DNA of 64,000 bases from Sunxiuqinia sp963677175 (GTDB lineage: Bacteria > Bacteroidota > Bacteroidia > Bacteroidales > Prolixibacteraceae), in contig CAXXES010000003.1 of the NCBI GenBank assembly GCA_963677175.2, forward strand, positions 315,739 to 379,738. The letters run 5' to 3'. The notes below the pieces were generated by a model. The model searched no databases. It was not told where the DNA came from and worked only from the letters and a program-made list of their open reading frames with translations. How positions within the stretch are numbered: position 1 is the stretch's first letter; each line of letters begins with the position of its first letter. This document shows positions 54,538 through 62,294 of the stretch, one piece after another. The translations under genes were made by a program, and so were the position numbers.

Positions 54538-54932
54538 GGCTTCTCCTGATTTGCTTCTTTATTGTGCGTAAAATGCTCAAGAACAGACTGCCCGATTGTT
54601 TTAATCGTGCCGCCATGCTGTGCGACAAGGTTGGTCACACCAAACTGCAGGATTAGGCCTAAAAGCTTCCTCATCTTATTGCCTGATCCGGCAACGACGA
54701 TCATTTTCGAGAGGTATCCGGAAACCAGTCCGATGGTCGTTCCCAAAATACTATTGCCCAACGAGGGCGATGAAGTAACTTCGGACAATGCTCCTTTAAT
54801 CAGGTTGACCGGTTTGAAACTGTCGTAGGTAATCAGCAATTGCTCCCTTAGTTGCTGGCCTTTGGCTGCATGTTCCGCCTCCAGGGTACGAATGGCATCT
54901 TGAAGCGCTTCTGTTGTCGTAATCGGGTTCAT
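54534..54932 (-). CDS. Small protein of unknown function
   Basis: 132 residues. The N-terminal half is helical and charged (EALQDAIRTLEAEHAAKGQQ). The middle holds glycine-rich, weakly hydrophobic stretches (SLGNSILGTTIGLVSGYLS, LLGLILQFGVTNLVAQHGG) that could be membrane-associated. I do not recognise a named family with certainty. In many Bacteroidota a protein of this type sits beside a Phage_holin_3_6 protein and a YtxH protein, as here. It is 5 bp after the holin-like gene and overlaps the AI-2E gene, so the three form one operon. Confidence 0.75.
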   Translation of the reverse strand: MNPITTTEALQDAIRTLEAEHAAKGQQLREQLLITYDSFKPVNLIKGALSEVTSSPSLGNSILGTTIGLVSGYLSKMIVVAGSGNKMRKLLGLILQFGVTNLVAQHGGTIKTIGQSVLEHFTHNKEANQEKP

Positions 54933-54937
54933 AGGAT

Positions 54938-55282
54938 TTATTTTAGCACTTGTTTAATCAGCGAATTGCCAACCGTCTGTTTTATCCATTTCCGCATAAA
55001 GAAATAGACCACAATTGCCATCATCCCAAAAAAGCCGGCTACAACAAAAAAGCCGTAATAAATTTCGCCCAGCATGTGGCCAATCCAAAGGGCTAAACCA
55101 AAATTCAGGAAAAGCGCAAAGAGCGAAACAATGACCAGGACAAGCCCATTAGACGCCAATGATGACATGCCATGTGACATTTGATCCAGGGCTTTTAGCT
55201 TAGCCAATTCAATGCTTGTTTTTCCGTAGTCAGTCGCTCTTTCGATGAGCGATTCTATGGAGTTAATATTTTCTTCCATCAT
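54938..55282 (-). CDS. Phage_holin_3_6-like (DUF1469) membrane protein
   Basis: 114 residues. A charged N-terminal helix (IESLIERATDYGKTSIELAK) leads into two membrane segments (GLVLVIVSLFALFLNFGLAL and YYGFFVVAGFFGMMAIVVYF), followed by a basic tail. This is the YqjE-like arrangement; despite the Pfam name these are not phage lysis proteins, and they occur in stress islands with YtxH and CsbD proteins. It heads a three-gene unit and lies beyond the terminator of the YtxH gene, so it needs its own promoter. Confidence 0.82.
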   Translation of the reverse strand: MMEENINSIESLIERATDYGKTSIELAKLKALDQMSHGMSSLASNGLVLVIVSLFALFLNFGLALWIGHMLGEIYYGFFVVAGFFGMMAIVVYFFMRKWIKQTVGNSLIKQVLK

Positions 55283-55305
55283 TTTTTGGGCGGTATTTAT
55301 TCAAA

Positions 55306-55378
55306 TAAAAAAAATGGGCCCGCATACTGAAATCAATAAAGTAGAAGCAATTCATGTTTATTGTTTTCAGTTACGGGC
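55306..55378 (-). terminator. Long imperfect hairpin terminator after the YtxH gene
   Basis: On the minus strand GCCCG...ACTGAAA...CAATAAA pairs with its near complement (55357-55378 with 55318-55340) and is followed by eight T residues. It ends the CsbD-YtxH unit. Confidence 0.85.
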
Positions 55379-55412
55379 TCAAGTGTTGTTGTATACGTAA
55401 TTTTTTCTGTGT

Positions 55413-55685
55413 TCAAACAGATGCCGCCTCTTTTTTTGCAGAATTCGAATTGTGCATTTTTTGATCCGCATATTCCGAAACACTTTCCTTGGTCTTTTCA
55501 AACCGTTCCAAAAGATCGTCCAGCAATTCGTTGATTTTTTCTTTTACCTCGTCGGTTAAAGCTCCGCTTTGTCTTGCTATTTTTTTGCGTGTAACTGTAC
55601 CTTTATGTGGTGCGAATAAAACTCCTGTCAACGCTCCGGCGGCTGCGCCTGCCAACACACTTAATAATACATTTTCTGACTTCAT
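55413..55685 (-). CDS. YtxH-domain stress protein
   Basis: 90 residues. An N-terminal membrane segment (LLSVLAGAAAGALTGVLFAP) is directly followed by HKGTVTRKKIA, the G-x-L-(F/L)-A-P-x-x-G signature of YtxH proteins. A long amphipathic helix follows (LTDEVKEKINELLDDLLERF, EKTKESVSEYADQ). The family is small, membrane-bound and induced by general stress in several phyla; its molecular role is unknown. It is probably cotranscribed with the CsbD-like gene from the promoter at 56473. Confidence 0.9.
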   Translation of the reverse strand: MKSENVLLSVLAGAAAGALTGVLFAPHKGTVTRKKIARQSGALTDEVKEKINELLDDLLERFEKTKESVSEYADQKMHNSNSAKKEAASV

Positions 55686-55756
55686 AGTTATTATTATTTA
55701 ATGATGTAATGATTCTAATTCTCCTATTTTGTGATATCTTTTGATTCGAATGAATA

Positions 55757-56202
55757 CTAGAATTGTTTCGTTGTCAAAACAATCTGGTAATCGGGATACT
55801 GAACGTCCACTTCATCTCTTCGGTTGTAATAAATATTTGGATTGGAGTAAATGACGTTACCGTTTTGAAAGATGCGAGTAGTTTCTTGGACATGAACTTT
55901 GAAGAACTATCAAGCTGCCCAATGTTTTTTGTTTCTTCACGGTCAGTAACCATCCAAATAACATAAGAAAGTTTCGAGGGATCCAATCGTTTGACTTCTG
56001 CCAAATTTGTTACCTTCATTTTAATGACGTAGTTCTAATTGTTATCCTTGGTGATCTTGCCAAAACCACGTGCCGCTGGAACAACTGATGAAGCTAAGAA
56101 TTTATATTTCTTAGCCTGTGATTCAATCGAAAACAGTAACATGATCAAGAAAACTCCCAGAAATATTTTTCGTGTTGCGGAATTAATTTTTAATGTTTTC
56201 AT
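55757..56202 (-). pseudogene. Small exported protein gene with stop codon and frameshift
   Basis: It starts MKTLKINSATRKIFLGVFLI, a signal peptide, then YKFLASSVVPAARGFGKITK. An in-frame TAG follows DNN at 56035-56037; the same frame goes on NYVIKMKVTNLAEVKRLDPS and YVIWMVTDREETKNIGQLDS. Near 55815 a one-base loss shifts the frame; the restored text is DEVDVQYPDYQIVLTTKQF and a stop at 55757. Bacteroidota have a family of such ~130-residue exported proteins (ASSVVPAA..., YVVWMVT..., NIGQL...) beside stress genes. Two lesions make it a pseudogene unless they are read errors. Confidence 0.82.
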
Positions 56203-56249
56203 TTTGCTTTTTATTAGCATAAAAAATATTCAAATTGATTAATTGCTAT

Positions 56250-56438
56250 TCAGAGAAGTTTCGAAATAATTTTCTCCAATTCTTCTTTTGTTTTACCAAG
56301 CTTCAGTTGAAGCCGGGCAATCACTTCTTCTTTTTTACCTTCCAAAGGTACCTGGTCATTGTTTGTTAACGATTCAAATTTTAGCCTGAGCTTGTCTTTG
56401 CTCTTTTCCCAGCTACCGTCAGTTGTTATGTCTGTCAT
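56250..56438 (-). CDS. CsbD-like general stress protein
   Basis: 62 residues from the ATG at 56438; the open frame reaches 56510 but that part overlaps the promoter. The pattern GSWEKSKDKLRLKFESLTNN, then EGKKEEVIARLQLKLGKTKE matches the CsbD family (K-G-K-x-K-x-x-x-G/F...L-T-x-D-D, then E-G-K-x-D/E-E-x-x-G/A-x-x-Q-x-K-x-G). CsbD proteins are small, hydrophilic and made in general stress (sigma-B in Bacillus). It is the first gene after a stress-regulon promoter. Confidence 0.88.
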   Translation of the reverse strand: MTDITTDGSWEKSKDKLRLKFESLTNNDQVPLEGKKEEVIARLQLKLGKTKEELEKIISKLL

Positions 56439-56472
56439 ATTTTTACATTGAAATGGTGCACGATCCAGATTG

Positions 56473-56539
56473 TAAAGGTGGGGTTCTTGCAGCTGACAAG
56501 CGTTACACATTTATGTAAAAAAGTTACACAATTCACAGA
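56473..56539 (-). promoter_or_regulatory. Stress-regulon promoter 5 (CsbD-YtxH unit)
   Basis: Minus strand: GTGAATTGTGTAA with TGTAA at 56528-56524, second TGTAA at 56507-56503 (21 bp apart), and -7 box CACCTTTA at 56480-56473. Start codon at 56438. Confidence 0.82.
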
Positions 56540-56588
56540 CTCAGTATTGGAGTATTGTTTCGGCGGGACAATAAGTAAATCTGCATGC

Positions 56589-56622
56589 AAAAGCCAGCTC
56601 CCGTTTTTCGAAGCTGGCTTTT
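56589..56622 (-). terminator. Hairpin terminator, now separated from its gene by an IS
   Basis: AAAAGCCAGCT (56589-56599) pairs perfectly with AGCTGGCTTTT (56612-56622) over a 12-base loop. It would end transcripts coming leftward from the Thivi_2564-like gene, before the ISAs1 element inserted between them. Its U-rich arm suits either strand. Confidence 0.8.
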
Positions 56623-56686
56623 ATATGTTGCCCAGGGTGTTTGGTTCATTCTCACCTATTTCAAGAACAGGAAGTCCGGCACAAAT

Positions 56687-58001
56687 CAGGGTCAACGCAT
56701 TTAATTTGTGATTAATTTCAGCAGGAACTTGTTGTCCCAGCCAGCCCTGAGCCTTTTTGATTTGAGGCTTCCCTTGGAACCGTTCTTTTTCAATATATTA
56801 AGGGCAATTTTGTTGACAAGGGCAAAGTTTTGGGCTGCCATCCCGGCCCTCTTTCTTTGGCTGTCCTCCCCAAAAGTCATGTCCAGTGTCCAGTGCAATG
56901 AGTTTTCCACGCCCCAGTGCATCCTGATATATTGGTTAAAACGATCAGCCGAGGTATTCAAACTACTGATGTAGTAACGGGTCTCATGTTCGGTTTTGTC
57001 ACGGACAATCCGTTGGGTGGTAATTTTTATAATACTTGACAGTCCTTCCCATTTTTCCTTCCCGTGCAAAAACTCCAGGTCGTTGATCACTTCACACTTG
57101 CGTGTTTCTATCCGTCCATGTCCTTTTTCGGTCACTTCGTGAATTGAATCAGGTTGCTGCACCCGGAAAATGCTTTCGGTTTCCTCCCTTAATTCTTTTT
57201 GGTTCCCTTTTAAGGCCAGCACGTAGTCGCCTTCTCCCTTCACAATGCCTTCTGCTATTTTGGTTTGTGTGCCCATAGCGTCAATGGTTACAATGCAGCC
57301 TTTGATATCCAGAATCTCCAGCAATAAAGGGATGGTGGTGATTTCGTTGGATTTCCCCTCCGATTTGCATTGTCCAAGCACCAGCCCGTTGTAGCCGGCC
57401 CAGGCATTGACCAAGTGGACCGGAGACTGGCCGTGAAAAGTGTCTTTTGATCCCCTTGCCGTTTTCCCGTCAATGGCAATCAACTCCAGATCAATATCTT
57501 TATCCTTCAGCGAAGCGGCCCATTGGGCAAACAGCTTCTCAAATTTTTTGGGATTGAGCATCGAAAAAACCCGGTTGATCGTATCGTGTGAGGGGATGCC
57601 ATTGGGTAGTTTCAGGAAGGTTTTTAAAAAATCGACCTTGGTTTTCCCGAACAACTCGATCGAGTCCCACGACTCCGCCCCACATAAGACTGCAATGATG
57701 GCCAGGATAACAATATCCAACAACAGGTGCTTCTTGTTTCGTTTTATTCTTGGATCGTTCAATCCTGAAAAGTGTTTGTGCAATGATGTTTCCATAGTAT
57801 CTTGTTTTCCACCAAAACTGGGAAACTACTGGCTGAATGCTGTACCACGGGAAGGACAAGTTATTGACATTCAAAGATGGACATATCAACAAACATTCAA
57901 AAAAATTTGGTTTTCACAATTTAAACCCGGATTCATGTTGATAACCTGTGAACAAACCCCACTCAAAAACTGATTTTTTCAAAAGTCATGCGTTGGCCCT
58001 G
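56687..58001 (-). mobile_element. ISAs1-family insertion sequence
   Basis: 1,315 bp. Terminal inverted repeats are CAGGGTCAACGCAT at the left and, complemented, CAGGGCCAACGCAT at the right. Flanking 10-mers CGGCACAAAT and CGGCACCAAT form a target duplication with one mismatch; 8-10 bp is normal for ISAs1. One substitution in the duplication suggests that the insertion is not very recent. It holds one transposase gene. Confidence 0.92.
56701..57795 (-). CDS. ISAs1-family transposase
   Basis: 364 residues, full length. Signatures are FSGLNDPRIKRNKKHLLLDI, IPSHDTINRVFSMLNP, LIAIDGKTARGSKD (first Asp, typical ISAs1), CIVTIDAMGTQTKIA (second Asp) and IRMHWGVENSLHWTLDMTFG (Glu). No frameshift is seen and both ends are present, so the element may still be active. 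Confidence 0.95.
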   Translation of the reverse strand: METSLHKHFSGLNDPRIKRNKKHLLLDIVILAIIAVLCGAESWDSIELFGKTKVDFLKTFLKLPNGIPSHDTINRVFSMLNPKKFEKLFAQWAASLKDKDIDLELIAIDGKTARGSKDTFHGQSPVHLVNAWAGYNGLVLGQCKSEGKSNEITTIPLLLEILDIKGCIVTIDAMGTQTKIAEGIVKGEGDYVLALKGNQKELREETESIFRVQQPDSIHEVTEKGHGRIETRKCEVINDLEFLHGKEKWEGLSSIIKITTQRIVRDKTEHETRYYISSLNTSADRFNQYIRMHWGVENSLHWTLDMTFGEDSQRKRAGMAAQNFALVNKIALNILKKNGSKGSLKSKRLRAGWDNKFLLKLITN

Positions 58002-58061
58002 CGGCACCAATGATTCTTTTAAGATTATTGATTCTTCTTTTTGCCCTGGAAATGTGTGATT

Positions 58062-58274
58062 CTAAATCTGAACATTCATCAGGTAAGTAAACACTCCAAA
58101 CGCCTTGAGAAGCCATATTACAAGCGCAATCACAACGACAATATTGAAGATTTGTTTGATCTTGCGATCCATTGGAATGAACGAATTGATGATCCACAAA
58201 AGAACACCCACAACAAGAATTACAATTAGAATAGATAATAACAATAGTTCGTTCAAAAAAATATAAATAATCAA
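58062..58274 (-). CDS. Thivi_2564-like small membrane protein
   Basis: Up to 70 residues from a TTG at 58274; a TTG at 58256 is an alternative and no ATG precedes the first helix. Two membrane helices (LLLLSILIVILVVGVLLWII and IFNIVVVIALVIWLLKAFGV) flank NSFIPMDRKIKQ, the I-P-M-D-x-K-I-K turn of this family. Function unknown. The transposase remnant ends right at its start, so the native promoter and start may have been lost. The ISAs1 element separates it from its terminator. Confidence 0.75.
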   Translation of the reverse strand: MIIYIFLNELLLLSILIVILVVGVLLWIINSFIPMDRKIKQIFNIVVVIALVIWLLKAFGVFTYLMNVQI

Positions 58275-58835
58275 GCGGCCATTGTGCCGAAATTCAATAG
58301 TTCTTTGACATGCTGATGATTTTTAATTGAGTTCGGGTTAATGGCGAACAGCCTAAAAAATCGAGACAACATTAAGCTGTTGTGGAATAGCACTTTGTAT
58401 GTTGCCATTGAAAATGAGTTTTCCCTGGTATCGGTATTGCTCAATTGCATAACCCTGGCAATATTCACCGTGGTCAAGGCGGTATTGAAATGAAAGTAAA
58501 GCTTATTTCCACTTCTTGCCTGCGAGTTTTCGAGTCCTGAAAATTGTTTTGCGTCGCGGAATCCAAATTCTATTTGGAAGCGGGTGTGATAAATGTTGAT
58601 CACATCAATGGGGGCGTGCATGGTATCGGTTGAAAACAAAAGCCGGTAGATTGTTTTTCCTTTTATATGAAATTCTTCGACAACCAATAAAATGTTTCTA
58701 CCAAGAGCTTTGGAATATACAATGGCAGAGTATGCCGTTATTCCTTTCTCGTTTTCAACCGGGGTGAAGTATTCGGGATTTAAGCGGGTAACATCAACCT
58801 TTTCGACAGGCTTGTGATAGCTGGAATTACAGGAT
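58271..58835 (-). pseudogene. 3' remnant of an IS4-type transposase
   Basis: The frame reads from about 58835 (SYHKPVEKVDVTRLNPEYFT) through NILLVVEEFHIKGKTIYRLL to INIYHTRFQIEFGFRDAKQF, the Y-x-x-R-x-x-I-E-x-x-F-R-x-x-K motif around the catalytic Glu of DDE_Tnp_1 transposases. The end reads LNFGTMAA. The N-terminal half with both Asp residues is absent and an in-frame stop precedes it. It is a truncated relic between the small membrane-protein genes. Confidence 0.85.
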
Positions 58836-58891
58836 TATGACATAAAACGGATATTCAATTTGATATTAAATGATTTTAGAGCTGTTTTTAG

Positions 58892-59101
58892 CTATTTCTT
58901 CTTATCAACAGCAACCACAACAATGCCACCAACAATTAGCACTAAGCCAACTACTGGCGACCATTGGACCGGATGGTTCGTTTCGGCGTTGATTTGAATC
59001 GGGCCTAGATCAACAACATTCTCTTTCGTTACATAATTGAATCCGGTATAGACCATCATCAATATTCCGAGCACGATAAGTACAATTCCTAAGTTCTTCA
59101 T
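58892..59101 (-). CDS. Small two-helix membrane protein
   Basis: 69 residues. Helix 1 is NLGIVLIVLGILMMVYTGFN and helix 2 SPVVGLVLIVGGIVVVAVD; between them lies a soluble loop KENVVDLGPIQINAETNHPV. I know this arrangement from uncharacterised Bacteroidota stress islands but cannot give a firm family name. It starts one base after the stop of the lmo0937-like gene, so the two are co-translated. Confidence 0.8.
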   Translation of the reverse strand: MKNLGIVLIVLGILMMVYTGFNYVTKENVVDLGPIQINAETNHPVQWSPVVGLVLIVGGIVVVAVDKKK

Positions 59102-59102
59102 C

Positions 59103-59258
59103 TTAAAGTACCCTTCGTCCTTGAATCACTCTAAAGATTACAGCAATGAGGGCAATAACCAGCAAAATATGTATGATTCCTCCAGTATTATAGCCAACAA
59201 CTCCGATCAGCCATAAAATGACTAATACAACAGCAACGATATAAAGCAAATTTCCCAT
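59103..59258 (-). CDS. lmo0937-like small membrane protein
   Basis: 51 residues: MGNLLYIVAVVLVILWLIGV, then GYNTGGIIHILLVIALIAVI and a basic end FRVIQGRRVL. Two helices joined by G-x-x-x-G-G-x-I-H-x-L-L-V-I-A match the lmo0937 family of ~50-residue stress-associated membrane proteins. The stop is one base before the next gene's ATG. It lies 49 bp after the upstream small protein gene and shares its transcript by spacing. Confidence 0.88.
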   Translation of the reverse strand: MGNLLYIVAVVLVILWLIGVVGYNTGGIIHILLVIALIAVIFRVIQGRRVL

Positions 59259-59307
59259 GATGATTATTTTTTCAAGGTTATCGAATTTTTAATTTTCACG
59301 TCAATGC

Positions 59308-59673
59308 TTAAAGCAACAGGATAAGCAGCAATATTACAATGATTATTCCTCCTGCAGAAAGGTAAATTCCACCGTTTCGGCTATCGGCAACCGTAGCTTC
59401 GCCATTGGCTTGCATTTCAGATCGTATGGTGCGAACTTCTTTTCGAAGTTCCCGCTTTTCTGAAGCCGTAAGTGTTGATATATCCATGACTTTTATTTCC
59501 ATCAACCGATCGATGCGGGCATTGGCTTCTGCTGAATTAACAGTCTCGGTTGTGCTTGTTTCGGTTTCCACCATGTTTGGAATCTTGGCGGTTTCTGTGT
59601 CGGCTCTCAAATGGGCGGAAGAAAATAAAAGTACCAGACACGCGATCATTAAGGTTAGTGTTATTTTTTTCAT
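59308..59673 (-). CDS. Small exported coiled-coil protein with C-terminal membrane anchor
   Basis: 121 residues from the ATG at 59673; an ATG at 59706 lies too close to the -7 box. The signal peptide is ITLTLMIACLVLLFSSAHLRA. The middle is a helical, charged region (NARIDRLMEIKVMDISTLTA, EKRELRKEVRTIRSEM). The end is a short loop and a membrane helix, YLSAGGIIIVILLLILLL. The type is common in Bacteroidota and has no known function. It is the first gene under stress-regulon promoter 6. Confidence 0.85.
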   Translation of the reverse strand: MKKITLTLMIACLVLLFSSAHLRADTETAKIPNMVETETSTTETVNSAEANARIDRLMEIKVMDISTLTASEKRELRKEVRTIRSEMQANGEATVADSRNGGIYLSAGGIIIVILLLILLL

Positions 59674-59710
59674 TTTGATGAATTTAATTTGTGAATGTAT
59701 TTTCACCTTT

Positions 59711-59777
59711 CAAAGGTCAGCGAATTCAAGCCCAAAAGCATTACACAATTTTGGAAAAGAATTACATCATTCACACA
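59711..59777 (-). promoter_or_regulatory. Stress-regulon promoter 6 (small membrane-protein operon)
   Basis: Minus strand: TGTGTGAATGATGTAA with TGTAA at 59766-59762, second TGTAA at 59745-59741 (21 bp apart), and -7 box GACCTTTG at 59718-59711. Start codon at 59673. Confidence 0.82.
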
Positions 59778-59802
59778 TTGCATACCTGTTGATGCAACCA
59801 AG

Positions 59803-59830
59803 AAAACCTCTGTATTACAGAGGTTTTTAA
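59803..59830 (-). terminator. Hairpin terminator of the AraC-kinase-regulator operon
   Basis: AAAACCTCTGT (59803-59813) pairs perfectly with ACAGAGGTTTT (59817-59827) around loop ATT, 25 bp past the response regulator's stop. It can work in both directions and isolates promoter 6. Confidence 0.88.
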
Positions 59831-59852
59831 TAGATTGAAAAGCTGAAATTGA

Positions 59853-60284
59853 TTACATGCGATCCATGTACCAGTTTAATTGCCTTTCGAGTTTTTTGGT
59901 TTCCAAAATGGTTGAGATGATTTTTTTTAGCCGCAGGAAGGCAGTTTCGCTTTTAACAACATAGTCAGTTGCCTTGTGGTGCATGCAGTTGATGGCTACA
60001 TCAATTTTATCCTGAGAAGACAACATGATCACCGGAATATCCGGGTTGAATGCTTTAATCTCATCCAGTGTGTCCATCCCGTTGATGGCATCGGGTTCCA
60101 CCCCGTTCATATTATAATCTAAAATGATCACACCCGGGTGGTGTGACAGGCTTTCGATGCAAAGCTGACCGGTAGCAAAGGTTTCGATATCAAAATTGGC
60201 TTGCTCCATGAATTCTATTTGCAACAGTTTCAGGAACACGGCATCGTCATCGACCAGAAAAAGTTTTATTTTATTTTTGTTCAT
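59853..60284 (-). CDS. Single-domain response regulator
   Basis: 143 residues, receiver only. The acidic pair is LFLVDDDAVFLK, the phospho-acceptor Asp lies in VIILDYNMNG, the switch Thr/Ser in VIMLSSQDK and the Lys in DYVVKSETAF. An added C-terminal helix (LERQLNWYMDRM) follows. There is no DNA-binding domain, so it must act by protein contact. Its ATG overlaps the stop of the hybrid kinase gene (ATGA), giving coupled translation. Confidence 0.93.
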   Translation of the reverse strand: MNKNKIKLFLVDDDAVFLKLLQIEFMEQANFDIETFATGQLCIESLSHHPGVIILDYNMNGVEPDAINGMDTLDEIKAFNPDIPVIMLSSQDKIDVAINCMHHKATDYVVKSETAFLRLKKIISTILETKKLERQLNWYMDRM

Positions 60285-62290
60285 GATGCGGTGTTTTTTA
60301 TCCGGTTTAACTCTACTCTTAATTCATTACAGGCTTGCGTGCAAACGGTTTCGAGTTGCCCTACCAGCCCCGGTATTTCTCCTGTCTGTTGCTGTGTGCT
60401 GGCATATTCCTGAACCCTTTTTGCCAGGTTTTCGGATTCGACTCCTATGCCCATGATTGAAAAAGAAGGGATCATTTTATGAGCGGAAGCGTACAGCAGG
60501 TTCCAGTCTTTGTCGATCAAGCCTTTTTTCATGTTTGAAATTAAGGATGGTGTTTGTTCCAGATAAGCCGAAATCATTTCCATCATTAGTTTCGGATGCG
60601 ATTTGGTTCGGCCATTTAAGTATTCTAAATTAATACAGCTGTTTACGATAACTTCATCAATGATTTTTGCTTGCGATTCGCTAAGGTTTTGGGGAGCTGG
60701 TTTTTTAAGGAATGCGACTATTTTGCTGTACAATAAGCGTTCGTCCACTGGCTTGGCAATGTAGTCATCCATTCCAATGGCTTTACATTTGGCTAGATCA
60801 ACAGTGGTCACATCGGCCGTTAAGGCAATGATCGGGAGTTGCAATTTCATCGTGTTGCGGATGTAATCAATTGCATCAAACCCATTTATTTCGGGCATCT
60901 GCAAATCCATTAAAATAAGGTCGTAGGTTTTAGCCCGAAGCTTTTCAATGGCAATTTTTCCGTTCTCGGCAATATCGAGTTCAAAACCGAAATCATAGAG
61001 TAAGGTTCGCATCAGAAGTTGGTTGAGTACGATGTCTTCAACAACCAGGATGTTTATATTTTCAAGTTCGCTGTCCAACTCAATGACCGCTGAATTAAAT
61101 TCAGCATCTTCGGAGGTTTTCAGGAAATTTAGCGTAAAGCTAAATGTTGAGCCCTTGTTAACCGTGCTTTCTACGGTCACCGTTCCTCCTTGTGATTCAA
61201 CCAATTGTTTTACGATAGCCAAGCCCAGGCCGGTTCCACCATAAATGCGTGAAGTTCCGCTTGTCGCCTGCTGAAAGTTCTCAAATATTTTTTCCAGTTT
61301 TTCTTCGGCTATCCCAATTCCGGTATCGGTAACTGAAAATTGGATGGTCGTTGTTTTCTCATCTTCGCTTTGTAAATTTACGTCAACTGTGATTTTCCCC
61401 TTGTTTGTAAATTTAACTGCATTGCCCACCAGGTTTAAAATAATCTGGTGCAGGCGGACCGGGTCACCAACCAAAACTTCAGGAATATTTTGGTCGTACT
61501 CCATGACCAGGCTGAGATTTTTTTCGTGAATTTTTGTTTCAAACAAATGAAGCATGGCCGAAACAGAAGCCGCTATTTTAAAGGGGGTTTGTTCGAAAGT
61601 CATTTTTCCGGCATCTACTTTTGCCAGATCCAGAATGTCGTTGATCAACACAATCAATGCATCGCCACTCAGCTTAATGGCTGACAGGTATTTCTTTTGT
61701 TTGGCAGTCACTTCGGTCTTGAGTAATACTTTGGTGAAGCCGATAATCGCATTCATGGGCGTGCGGATTTCATGGCTCATATTCGACAAAAACTGCTGTT
61801 TGGCTTTCACCGCGTTTTCGGCAATCTGTGTGGCATGTTCTGCTTTTAATTTGGCATCTTCGGCAATATCAACGGCCAGTTCGGCAAATACAATGGCTTC
61901 GGTTAGCTCATTTTCAACTCGTTTTTGCTCGGTCGAATCGCGGGCAACAATTACCGCACCCAGCACATTTCCCTGGTCGTCTTTGTAAACCGAACCGTTA
62001 AACAAAACATCGGTCAGTTTACCATTGGCGTGACGAAGCGTTAATGGCGAATCGGCAACCGATTCTTTTGCAAATACTTCCTGATAAAACTGATTGGCGT
62101 TTAGAGGCTCCGTGAAATAATCGAGAAATCCGGTTCCTTTCAGCTCATCTCGCGATACCCCGGTCGTGCTAACCAGGGCCTAGTTCATGTCAGTAATTTT
62201 TCCCTTGGGGCTGATCACAACCAAGGGCGCGCGACTGGCTTCGATCAAGCTGCTGGCGTATTGTGACTGGTGCGACCTCGTTTGTTCCAT
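60281..62290 (-). pseudogene. PAS hybrid histidine kinase (HisKA-HATPase-receiver-HPt) with in-frame stop at codon 37
   Basis: The start MEQTRSHQSQYASSLIEASR at 62290 leads into a PAS domain, but TAG stands at 62180-62182 after KITDMN; the same frame goes on ALVSTTGVSRDELKGTGFLD without further break. A CAG-to-TAG change explains it. Beyond are the PAS C-terminus, HisKA (FLSNMSHEIRTPMNAIIGFT), the ATPase boxes (NAVKFTNKG, DTGIGI, GTGLGLAI), a receiver (DLILMDLQMPEING; KP in YIAKPVD) and an HPt domain (LLYASAHKMIPSFS with phospho-His). The kinase core is complete and might be made from an internal start, for example a TTG at 62005. Whether the stop is real decides if this is a functional sensor. 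Confidence 0.85.
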
Positions 62291-62294
62291 TTTG

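Noticed and set aside
54938..55282. Phage lysis holin
   Set aside because: The Pfam name is misleading; no phage genes are nearby and the protein sits in a stress operon.
55757..62290. TAG read as an amino acid (recoding)
   Set aside because: TAG serves as a normal stop elsewhere (for example the IS701 transposase), and neighbouring frameshifts cannot be explained by recoding. Simple C-to-T mutation is enough.
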